Shown here: positions 1 to 4,785 of the stretch, in pieces | Position numbering within the stretch: the first letter of the stretch is position 1 | Layout: each line of letters opens with the position of its first letter | Assembly: GCA_016926315.1 (NCBI GenBank) | Contig: JAFGOU010000419.1 | Coordinates: forward strand, 1 to 5,117 | Reading direction: 5' to 3' | Length of the DNA stretch: 5,117 nucleotides | From: Chitinispirillaceae bacterium | Lineage (GTDB): Bacteria; Fibrobacterota; Chitinivibrionia; Chitinivibrionales; Chitinispirillaceae | Made by a program: the position numbers and the translations under genes | The notes under the pieces: generated by a model | What the model was told of the DNA's origin: nothing | Database searches by the model: none | What the model saw: only the letters and a program-made list of their open reading frames with translations

Positions 1-135
1 ATCGCGACTGAAATCGAAGGATTTTCCTTTGCGGAGCTGTCGGAGCGATGGGACGTGCCGGTCGGAACGCTCCTTTCTCAGAAATCCAGGGCGCTGCGTA
101 AAATAAGGGAATCGTTGCTGAGGACGGAAAGTTGA
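1..135 (+). CDS. RNA polymerase sigma factor, C-terminal fragment (ECF-like region 4)
   Basis: This is the last 44 codons of a gene that begins outside the window; frame 1 is open from base 1 to a TGA at 133-135. The translation contains EGFSFAELSERWDVPVGT followed by a basic, Ala/Leu/Arg-rich helix (SRALRKIRESLL). That is the usual layout of sigma-70 region 4: a helix-turn-helix that binds the -35 element, with the conserved 'EG.S..E.....VP.GT' core. The 'LSQKSRAL' segment replaces the more common 'V.SR..RA', so the fit is clear but not perfect. Family membership is inferred from this domain only; ECF type is likely because a membrane protein gene follows within 25 bases, an arrangement often seen for ECF sigma factors with a membrane partner. 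Regions 2 and 3 are not visible. Confidence 0.8.
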   Translation: MATEIEGFSFAELSERWDVPVGTLLSQKSRALRKIRESLLRTES

Positions 136-149
136 ACCATACATCGATG

Positions 150-156
150 AAGGAGG
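150..156 (+). promoter_or_regulatory. Strong Shine-Dalgarno site
   Basis: AAGGAGG lies four bases before the ATG at 161 and fixes the start of the membrane protein gene. It is the best ribosome binding site in the window. Confidence 0.8.
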
Positions 157-160
157 CTTT

Positions 161-634
161 ATGGAACATGGATTAGACGCGAGGTCGTTTGAGGCGCCGC
201 GAGGGTTGAGGTTTCTGCGAATCTTGGGAGTCGCGATCATCGGCATATGTCTCGCCGCGCTTTTTGCACTGCTCTTCGGCTGGCTGGTCATGCTGCTCTG
301 GAACTGGCTCATGCCCTCGCTTTTCGGCATCAAGACGGTCACTTACTGGCAGGCATTCGGCATCACCATTCTGGCCAAGATTCTTTTCAGCGGTTTTCAC
401 GGCGATCACGGCAAGAACCGTCACGCCGACCATATCCATCGTAAAGTCGATAGCCGGTGGCACCGCTGGATGGGTATTAAGGACGACGAACCCCCTGGTG
501 AAGTTATCGGCCGGTTTTCGCACGAAGAGATGAAGCACTACCGGGAGTTCTGGAAAACAAAGGGTGAAGCGGCGTTCGCGGAGTTCCTGAAAAACCGCGG
601 TCCTGCCGCGCCATCACCGGACAAGGGAGCGTAG
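161..634 (+). CDS. Small membrane protein paired with a sigma factor, His-rich middle
   Basis: A 157-residue protein of unknown biochemical role. Residues about 21-50 form a long hydrophobic segment ending in a Trp-rich WLVMLLWNWLMP stretch. Residues about 62-79 (YWQAFGITILAKILFSGF) form a second one, so two membrane passes or a hairpin are likely. Directly after them is a histidine cluster (H80, H83, H88, H91, H93, H101) that could bind a metal. The C-terminal third is charged and soluble, with an acidic/basic helix (HEEMKHYREFWKTKGEAAFAEFLKN). I recall similar proteins with the 'GW.VM.LWNWLMP' signature encoded next to sigma factors in several Gram-negative phyla, but I know of no assigned function. 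The 25-base gap to the sigma gene suggests co-transcription and possibly an anti-sigma or sensing role; that is inference. A strong ribosome binding site supports the start. Confidence 0.85.
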   Translation: MEHGLDARSFEAPRGLRFLRILGVAIIGICLAALFALLFGWLVMLLWNWLMPSLFGIKTVTYWQAFGITILAKILFSGFHGDHGKNRHADHIHRKVDSRWHRWMGIKDDEPPGEVIGRFSHEEMKHYREFWKTKGEAAFAEFLKNRGPAAPSPDKGA

Positions 635-637
635 CCC

Positions 638-1204
638 ATGCCGCATAATCACCATGTCTGCCCCTGGTGGATTGGGTACCTGCTTATCAGTCCGCTGCGT
701 CGATTGATGCAGGACCCATGGAAAATTCTTTCTCCGTATGTGCGTCCGGACATGACCGTTCTCGAAATCGGGCCGGGCATGGGATATTTCACCATCCCGC
801 TGGCCCGAATGACGGGGCCCAGAGGTCGTGTCGTGAGCGTCGATATTCAGGAGAAGATGCTCGCAACCCTGCGAAAACGCGCGGATCGGGCCGGGCTGTC
901 GGACCGGATCGAAACCCGGTTGATTCAGGCCGATTCGCTTGGCGTCGCTGATCTGGAATGCCGGTTCGACTTCGCGCTTGCCTTTGCCGTAGTACATGAG
1001 GTGCCGGATCAGGCGGTGCTGTTCCGGGAACTTCACGCCGCGCTCAAACCCGGTGGCGCGCTGCTCATTGCCGATCCGCGATCTCATTTTTCGGAGAAGG
1101 AATACAAACATGCGCTGGACCTCTCGGCGGATGCCGGATTCGAAAAAACCGGGGAGCCGGATATCTGGAGGAGCAGGGCAGGGGAGTTGAGAAAACTCCG
1201 GTAA
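638..1204 (+). CDS. Class I SAM-dependent methyltransferase
   Basis: A 188-residue enzyme that should transfer a methyl group from S-adenosylmethionine; the acceptor is unknown. Motif I is VLEIGPGMGYFT (residues 41-52), the glycine-rich SAM loop. The acidic residue of motif II is D69 in VVSVDI, and QADS at 97-100 is the adenine-side motif. A hydrophobic strand DFALAFAVVHEV (111-122) and KPGGALLIADP (137-147) complete the Rossmann core. The N-terminus CPWWIGYLLISPLRRL (8-23) is a recognisable feature of one methyltransferase subgroup. The protein is short and has little C-terminal extension. The gene begins three bases after the preceding stop, with AAGGGAG at 623-629 inside the upstream gene, so it is probably translated as part of the sigma/membrane-protein operon. 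Its stop codon lies directly against the broken xylanase sequence, so loss of a few C-terminal residues by rearrangement cannot be excluded. Confidence 0.9.
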   Translation: MPHNHHVCPWWIGYLLISPLRRLMQDPWKILSPYVRPDMTVLEIGPGMGYFTIPLARMTGPRGRVVSVDIQEKMLATLRKRADRAGLSDRIETRLIQADSLGVADLECRFDFALAFAVVHEVPDQAVLFRELHAALKPGGALLIADPRSHFSEKEYKHALDLSADAGFEKTGEPDIWRSRAGELRKLR

Positions 1205-1205
1205 T

Positions 1206-1635
1206 CCGGCCGACACCACCCGTGGACAGGTTCGTTCGGATTTTGGAACCTACTGGAACCAGATCACCGGCGAAAATGAGCACAAGTGGTCTTCGGTTGA
1301 GGGGACACGCGATAGAATGAGCTGGACCGGCGGCGATCGCGTTGCCGATTATGCCAAGCAAAACAACATTTCCTGGAAGTTCCACACGCTGGTCTGGGGC
1401 GCGCAGTATCCCGGCTGGATAACCGGGCTTTCCACCGCGGAACAGACCCAGGAGATAACCGAATGGTTCGACGAGACCAAGAGTCATTATCCGGAAATAC
1501 CCATGATCGATGTGGTCAACGAGGGATACATGTCCGATCCCAACAACTGGAATGCCGGAAAGCACGCGCCGATTCCGTTCAGGGAAGCGTTCGGCGGAAC
1601 CGGCTCAACGGGATTCGAATGGATCGTCACCTCTC
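1206..1635 (+). pseudogene. Truncated GH10 endo-beta-1,4-xylanase
   Basis: The reading frame is open from 1191, with no signal peptide and no start codon at a family position. From about 1206 it matches the N-terminal half of a glycoside hydrolase family 10 barrel. Recognisable pieces are RSDFGTYWNQITGENEHKW (substrate-binding 'T.EN..KW' strand), WKFHTLVWGAQYPGWI ('H.L.W..Q.P.W', strand 3), and MIDVVNEG. The Glu of MIDVVNEG (bases 1521-1523) is the family's acid/base catalyst. After GFEWIV the similarity stops near 1635. The second half is absent, including the 'LNDYN' and 'ITELD' strands that carry the nucleophile Glu. About 143 residues remain of a normal domain of roughly 300-350. No frameshift is visible inside. 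The fragment cannot be active and is best read as a leftover of deletion or recombination. The nearest ATG (1317) lies mid-domain. Confidence 0.85.
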
Positions 1636-1759
1636 CGGTAGCGCGCGAAGACGGCGAGCGATCCGGTTATGCACACCTTGCCGGCGTGCTTCCCGGTTCT
1701 TGCCCTGCGTGTTGCCGGATCGTATGTTCTTGTTTAACGCTTCTCAAGGGGGATCTGCT
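1636..1759. other. Spacer between xylanase remnant and small Cys-rich gene
   Basis: The xylanase frame runs on to a TGA at 1764-1766, but the residues after about 1635 (Cys- and Ala-rich) have no family resemblance, so this is treated as non-coding. It contains a possible promoter (1700-1728) and an 8-base inverted repeat, CGATCCGG at 1659-1666 with CCGGATCG at 1715-1722. The second repeat arm falls within the promoter spacer. Confidence 0.4.
1700..1728 (+). promoter_or_regulatory. Possible sigma-70-type promoter of the small Cys-rich gene
   Basis: TTGCCC (1700-1705) and TATGTT (1723-1728) each match four of six bases of the -35 and -10 consensus and are 17 bases apart. Transcription would start near 1735, about 25 bases before the ATG at 1760. 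Two 4/6 matches are common by chance, so support is weak. Confidence 0.25.
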
Positions 1760-2035
1760 ATGCTGACCGAACACGACAACCTCTCCTGCCGGTGCCCGAT
1801 GCTGGGCAATGAGGTACCCTTTTCCTACTGCCGGCAGCCCGGACAGGACATTCCCTGCCGTAAAATTTATGATTGCTGGTGGGAAACGATTGATATCCAG
1901 GCATTTGTCGCGGATAACTACAGTGAAGATATCCGCAACGCCATCGTCCAGCCACCAAAACCGAAAATTCTATCGCTTATGGAGATTATCGAACAGGCGA
2001 GCAGGAGGAATGCCGCTGCCGGCAGGGGAGAGTGA
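1760..2035 (+). CDS. Small cysteine-rich protein of unknown function
   Basis: A 91-residue protein starting at ATG 1760. The site AAGGGGGA (1746-1753), six bases upstream, supports this start over the open frame that continues upstream from it. The N-terminal half carries five cysteines (C10, C12, C24, C33, C39) in the order C-R-C-P-M-L-G, F-S-Y-C-R, P-C-R-K-I and D-C-W-W-E. The spacing suggests a metal (zinc or Fe-S) site, or a conserved redox set, in the cytoplasm; there is no signal peptide or membrane segment. The C-terminal half is a linker with PPKPK (65-69) and a helix LSLMEIIEQASRR. I recall short proteins with the 'CP.LG..VPF.YCR...PC.KI.DCWW' pattern in delta-proteobacterial and related genomes, always unnamed. 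It is convergent with the NifU-like gene, 12 bases apart, with no visible terminator between them. Confidence 0.8.
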   Translation: MLTEHDNLSCRCPMLGNEVPFSYCRQPGQDIPCRKIYDCWWETIDIQAFVADNYSEDIRNAIVQPPKPKILSLMEIIEQASRRNAAAGRGE

Positions 2036-2047
2036 ACGGGAAAATCA

Positions 2048-2518
2048 TCAAGGACCGCGCATACACCCGATCACCGGTAGCTTGCTCAAATAAGGTGGCG
2101 TTTCATCACACGCGTTCACCTGGCTTTTACGGACGTAATTTTCCACTGCCATCTGTAATACCGTTTCCGCAAGGATCGCGCAATGGACATGCGTGTCTGG
2201 AAGGGAACCGACCTTTTCCTGTATTGTCGAACGGTCAATGGCCCGAAGCTCCGGCACGGTCTTTCCGCGGGCAAGAACGGCAGCGGTTGCAATGCACATC
2301 TTGCTGATGGAGCAGCCGTTTGTCCAGTAAAAGGTGTCTGCCACACACGGTCCGTTGAATTTCAGCGCGATCTCCATGGTATCACCGCACGAACCGGTAA
2401 ATTTTGCATAACCGTCAGGGTTTTTTATTCGCGGATTCAGATAGTAATGCGCAGCGATCCATGCGACGGCGATCAGGGTCATTGCAAGAATGGTCAGAAG
2501 AAGGGTGGAAATGGTCAC
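2048..2518 (-). CDS. Membrane-anchored NifU/IscU-like Fe-S scaffold protein
   Basis: A 156-residue protein starting with GTG (2518-2516). An in-frame TAA lies nine bases upstream, so the start cannot move far; no good ribosome binding site is visible. Residues 3-25 form a hydrophobic N-terminal membrane anchor, not found in classical IscU. The rest is an IscU/NifU N-terminal domain. GSCGDTMEI (42-50) gives C44 and D46, NGCSISKMC (67-75) gives C69, and HCAILAETVL (112-121) gives H112 and C113. All three cluster-ligand cysteines plus the Asp and His of IscU are present. The segment LARGKTVPEL (82-91) is the usual 'L.KGKT..E' loop. It probably binds or hands over an Fe-S cluster or a metal at the membrane face; the side of the membrane is not determined. 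It lies 119 bases downstream of the ECF ATPase gene on the same strand and may belong to that transcript. Confidence 0.85.
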   Translation of the reverse strand: MTISTLLLTILAMTLIAVAWIAAHYYLNPRIKNPDGYAKFTGSCGDTMEIALKFNGPCVADTFYWTNGCSISKMCIATAAVLARGKTVPELRAIDRSTIQEKVGSLPDTHVHCAILAETVLQMAVENYVRKSQVNACDETPPYLSKLPVIGCMRGP

Positions 2519-2637
2519 GATTTTTTATCTTGTTCAGTGAATCGGTGGCGTGTATCCGGCGTAAAGATCATTCCAGACGCATCGGCGCCTGAATTTTTTG
2601 GCTTTGCCGACAATGCAGCGCGACAACAGGCAGCTGT

Positions 2638-3360
2638 TCAATGCGGTGGCGCGCTTGCCGATTCCGCCACCGAAATACCCAGAAGACACTGCTCCGCAGT
2701 GGCGCTGTCAGGGTATTCCCGAAGAACGCCGTGGCTCAATACCAGAAACCGGCCGCAGGTCTGTGCCGCGAAATCTACATCGTGCGTCGCGATAAGGATC
2801 GACGATTTGATCGAGCGCAGGACTTCGCTGAGCGACCGTTTCCCCAGCGGATCGAGACCTGAGGTCGGTTCGTCGAGCAGAAGGACCGCGGGCCCGGTAA
2901 CGAGCGCGCCCGCAAGCGCGACGCGCTGGCGCTGGCCGTGCGACAGTTGAAACGGCGAGCGTTCCGCGTAATCCGCCGCGCCGAGCAGGGCGAGCGCGGA
3001 TCGGGCTTTTTCATGCGCCTCATGCTGCGCCATTCCTTTTCGCGCAAGACTGTACGCGACATCGTCGATAACGTTCGGGAAAAGGATCTGGTCTTCGGGC
3101 ACGTTGAACAAAAACCCCATCCTCTCCCGCGCTTTACGGATGTTTTTTTTATCCACGCCGATGCCGTCGATACGTATGGTTCCGGTGAACGGTACGATCC
3201 CCGCCGCCGCGAGCAGGAGCGTGGTTTTCCCCGACCCGTTAAGGCCGAAGAGCGCCACCCGCTCGTCGGGGTGGACGTGAAAGGTGGCGGCATCGATGAT
3301 GCTCCCGGTGTCGCCGGGATAGCGGACCGTGACGGAGGCGAATTCCAGCACCGGATTCAT
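2638..3360 (-). CDS. ECF transporter ATPase subunit (EcfA/CbiO family)
   Basis: A 240-residue ABC ATPase that powers import of a vitamin or transition metal together with a T protein. Visible motifs in order are Walker A GLNGSGKTT (39-47), Q-loop Q91 in the NVPEDQIL segment (87-93), ABC signature LSHGQRQR (139-146), Walker B VLLLDEP (159-165), D-loop SGLD (167-170), and the switch His in THD (192-194). The 'F.VPEDQ' Q-loop is typical of the CbiO/EcfA branch of ABC ATPases. The signature has His in place of the usual Gly (LSGGQ), a tolerated variant. The ATG overlaps the stop of the T gene by four bases (ATGA at 3360-3357), indicating translational coupling. Only one ATPase is present, as in cobalt, nickel or biotin type systems. 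The substrate cannot be inferred. After the TGA the frame stays open for another 40 codons (see findings). Confidence 0.93.
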   Translation of the reverse strand: MNPVLEFASVTVRYPGDTGSIIDAATFHVHPDERVALFGLNGSGKTTLLLAAAGIVPFTGTIRIDGIGVDKKNIRKARERMGFLFNVPEDQILFPNVIDDVAYSLARKGMAQHEAHEKARSALALLGAADYAERSPFQLSHGQRQRVALAGALVTGPAVLLLDEPTSGLDPLGKRSLSEVLRSIKSSILIATHDVDFAAQTCGRFLVLSHGVLREYPDSATAEQCLLGISVAESASAPPH

Positions 3361-4103
3361 GTAATGATTCCTGTTCTCATGAGGAGCGCCGCCGCAACGA
3401 TCGCGATCGACGCGGTGATTGCCGAGAAATCCTGCAATGTCATTGCCGTACGGGTTCGCACCCCCGGCGTTTCATCGCCATAGCCCCGAACCGTCATCGC
3501 GGCGGCGGTCCGGTCGGCCCTGAAAAGAATCCGCGCCATCCAGACAATGGGAAAAGAGTACAGCACCCGGAACCCTGACGCTGCTCGAATACGCAGCGCG
3601 GCGATGACCTGCCCGGTCTCTCCTGCAAGGAGCGCGGTCTGCGTGACAAGCTGCAACAGGAGGATGGCAAGCGCGCGCGGCAGCGGGAGGTCCTTCAGGC
3701 CGCGATGCGCGTCGCGCAGGGTCAGGGAAGCGACGGTCGATGCCGCGATAAAAAGGCAGCACGTGCTTCGCAGCGCAATGGTGCCGGCATTGAGCAGGCG
3801 GTCGATCGCGGGTGAGGAAACATCCTGGCCTGCGGTCATCCACGGCGTCAGGAGCAGAAAGGGAGCGAAGAGGATGAGCGCCGCGATGGCGGTACGTGTT
3901 GTCATCGCGACAGGCATTCCCGCGAGCAGCCACCAGGCGATTGCCGCGGTAACGATGAGGGCTGTTCCGCCAATTGAAGGCAGGGGCGCGGCAAGGCAGG
4001 CGCAGCCGAGAAAAAATCCCGATATGATACGGACGTGCGGGCGCAGCAGCTGCAGCGGTCCGGTTCCGCATCCCCAGATGGAAAAAAAGGTGTTTGTGGT
4101 CAT
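3357..4103 (-). CDS. ECF transporter transmembrane subunit (EcfT/CbiQ family)
   Basis: A 248-residue integral membrane protein coupling the ATPase to a substrate-binding S component. Hydrophobic segments lie at about residues 26-40, 44-63, 69-88, 108-127, 143-162 and 229-243. Between the last two are the cytosolic coupling helices with the two short Arg motifs that dock onto the ATPases: AALRIRAASG (168-177) and AMTVRGYGD (202-210). The second is the classic 'AM..RGY.G' box. I chose ATG 4103 as the start. The frame is open further upstream to 4175, but those 24 residues are read from a repeat arm and from the tail of the GIY-YIG gene. An ATG at 4121 lies inside the repeat arm. Neither start has a good Shine-Dalgarno. 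The gene overlaps the ATPase gene by four bases. No S component or CbiM/NikM homologue is present in the window. Confidence 0.88.
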   Translation of the reverse strand: MTTNTFFSIWGCGTGPLQLLRPHVRIISGFFLGCACLAAPLPSIGGTALIVTAAIAWWLLAGMPVAMTTRTAIAALILFAPFLLLTPWMTAGQDVSSPAIDRLLNAGTIALRSTCCLFIAASTVASLTLRDAHRGLKDLPLPRALAILLLQLVTQTALLAGETGQVIAALRIRAASGFRVLYSFPIVWMARILFRADRTAAAMTVRGYGDETPGVRTRTAMTLQDFSAITASIAIVAAALLMRTGIIT

Positions 4104-4115
4104 GGTGGCGTTTTT

Positions 4116-4152
4116 TGTCATTCCGAGTGAAACGAGGAATCTCGCCTTTCCC
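4116..4152. repeat. Left arm of the TGTCATTCC repeat, at the ecfT/GIY-YIG junction
   Basis: This arm begins TGTCATTCCGAGTGAAACGA and continues through GGAATCTCGCCTTTCCC. It matches the left arms of the tandem units at 4547, 4627 and 4708. Here it is not followed by its right arm but by the GIY-YIG coding sequence. On the - strand it encodes the last ten or so residues and the TGA stop of the nuclease gene and ends 12 bases before the ecfT start. Confidence 0.9.
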
Positions 4153-4438
4153 AATTTACACCAAGATCCTTCCATTCCGGGTTAAGGGAGCTGACCAATT
4201 CGTTTTTTTTCTCTCTGCGCCAACCTTTGATAGTCTTTTCACGTTTGATGGCGACTTTAATATCGTTTGTATGCTCAAAATAGACAAGTTTGTTAACGTT
4301 GTATTGAGCGGTAAATCCAGGAAATGTTTTTGATTGGTGCTGAAAAAGCCTGCGAGTCAGGTTGTTAGTAACACCGATATACATAACCTTGTTGTTTATG
4401 TTGGTGAGGATATAGATATAATAATCATGGCGTTGCAT
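4118..4438 (-). CDS. GIY-YIG nuclease family protein (small, single-domain)
   Basis: A 106-residue stand-alone GIY-YIG domain, a usual length for the small bacterial branch. The family motif appears as YIY (residues 7-9) and YIG (20-22). The catalytic Arg is in NLTRRLFQH (R29 or R30), the metal-binding Glu is E67 in AIKREKTIKGW, and the conserved NPEWKDL closes the domain (86-92). All catalytic positions look intact, so DNA cleavage activity is plausible. The start at ATG 4438 lacks a clear ribosome binding site. Residues 97-106 (ERRDSSFHSE) and the TGA are read from the repeat arm at 4116-4152. Base composition is AT-rich compared with all other genes here. The stop lies 14 bases before the ecfT start. 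Small GIY-YIG proteins of this kind have no settled role. The flanking repeats suggest that here it acts on, or travels with, the repeat; that is inference. Confidence 0.92.
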   Translation of the reverse strand: MQRHDYYIYILTNINNKVMYIGVTNNLTRRLFQHQSKTFPGFTAQYNVNKLVYFEHTNDIKVAIKREKTIKGWRREKKNELVSSLNPEWKDLGVNWERRDSSFHSE

Positions 4439-4501
4439 AGGTCACGCGGAGTTGTTGGTAAGGGTATCGTTGTTAGGGTGTCCTTTGGAAATTACATTAT
4501 T
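4439..4501. other. Leader region of the GIY-YIG gene
   Basis: This 63-base stretch lies between the nuclease start and the right repeat arm. It is moderately AT-rich. No convincing promoter or Shine-Dalgarno is visible on the - strand. A promoter could lie in or beyond the repeats. Confidence 0.4.
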
Positions 4502-4530
4502 GAGATCCCTCACGTGCGTTCGGGATGACA
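4502..4530. repeat. Right arm of the repeat, upstream of the GIY-YIG gene
   Basis: The sequence begins GAGATCCCTCACGTGCG and ends TTCGGGATGACA. It matches the right arms at 4589-4617, 4670-4698 and 4752-4780, with changes in the central part. No left arm lies directly before it; the nearest one on that side is at 4116, beyond the nuclease gene. Confidence 0.85.
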
Positions 4531-4546
4531 GGTGCGGTTCTTTCTC

Positions 4547-4617
4547 TGTCATTCCGAGCGAAGTGAGGAATCTCGCTTTTCCTATGCCCGAGATCCCTCG
4601 CTGCACTCGGGATGACA
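4547..4617. repeat. Tandem hairpin repeat unit 1
   Basis: A complete 71-base unit. The left arm TGTCATTCCGAGCGAAG... is joined by a short CTTTTCCTATGCC-type loop to the right arm, which ends CTGCACTCGGGATGACA. The two arms are inverted copies, matching at 24 of 29 positions by my alignment, so the whole unit can fold as one long hairpin. Each arm is also an imperfect palindrome (ATTCC...GGAAT or ATCCC...GGGAT). Confidence 0.92.
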
Positions 4618-4626
4618 ACCAAGCTT

Positions 4627-4698
4627 TGTCATTCCGAGTGAAGCGAGGAATCTCGCCTTTCCCTATGCCCGAGATCCCTCGCCGGGCTCGGGATGACA
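4627..4698. repeat. Tandem hairpin repeat unit 2
   Basis: A 72-base unit with the same architecture as unit 1. Its left arm has GAGTGAAGCGAGG and its right arm has TCGCCGGGCTCGGGATGACA. It is separated from unit 1 by nine bases ending in AAGCTT (4618-4626). Confidence 0.92.
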
Positions 4699-4707
4699 GG
4701 CAAGCTT

Positions 4708-4780
4708 TGTCATTCCGAGCGATAGTGAGGAATCTCGCCTTTCCCTTTGCCCGAGATCCCTCGCTGCACTCGGGATGACA
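4708..4780. repeat. Tandem hairpin repeat unit 3
   Basis: A 73-base unit. The left arm carries a one-base insertion in its centre (GAGCGATAGTGAGG). The right arm is identical to that of unit 1. It is separated from unit 2 by nine bases, again ending in AAGCTT (4699-4707). Confidence 0.92.
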
Positions 4781-4785
4781 AAATA

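Larger units (their letters stand above)
4116..4530. mobile_element. Putative nuclease-bearing mobile unit (GIY-YIG gene between repeat arms)
   Basis: The left arm at 4116-4152 and the right arm at 4502-4530 are the same two arms that form the compact 72-base units next door, but here they enclose a GIY-YIG gene. The outer ends are perfect inverted copies for TGTCAT and, with one mismatch, for TGTCATNCCGA. By direct count bases 4201-4440 are 89/240 G+C (37 percent), whereas 3901-3960 in the neighbouring ecfT gene is 39/60 (65 percent). This contrast supports foreign origin. Calling it mobile is inference; no target-site duplication is evident. Confidence 0.5.

Noticed and set aside
614..1219. 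- strand frame of 201 codons opposite the first methyltransferase
   Set aside because: The + strand frame has all methyltransferase motifs; the antisense frame shows none.
1659..1722. Inverted repeat CGATCCGG/CCGGATCG as a regulatory hairpin
   Set aside because: Eight paired bases around a loop of 48 bases are expected by chance at this GC content, and the inferred transcript would start downstream of it.
2036..2047. Terminator between the convergent genes
   Set aside because: The 12-base gap and its borders hold no stem-loop followed by a T-run on either strand.
2183..2950. Long + strand frame of 255 codons
   Set aside because: It lies antisense to the NifU-like and ECF ATPase genes and has no recognisable domain; it is a high-GC shadow frame.
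3144..3152. T-run as a terminator
   Set aside because: It lies inside the ECF ATPase coding sequence, where it encodes consecutive Lys codons on the - strand, with no preceding GC stem.
3547..4185. + strand frame opposite ecfT
   Set aside because: It is Arg/Ser/Ala-rich antisense of a GC-rich membrane protein, with no motif or ribosome site.
4160..4190. Possible decayed right arm after the left arm at 4116 (AGATCCTTCCATTCCGGG)
   Set aside because: The resemblance is slight, and this stretch encodes the conserved NPEWKDL of the GIY-YIG domain, which explains the sequence better.
4452..4778. Open + strand frame of 108 codons across the repeat array
   Set aside because: It is a translation of the repeat units: the same peptide pattern returns with each repeat, and there is no ribosome site or domain.
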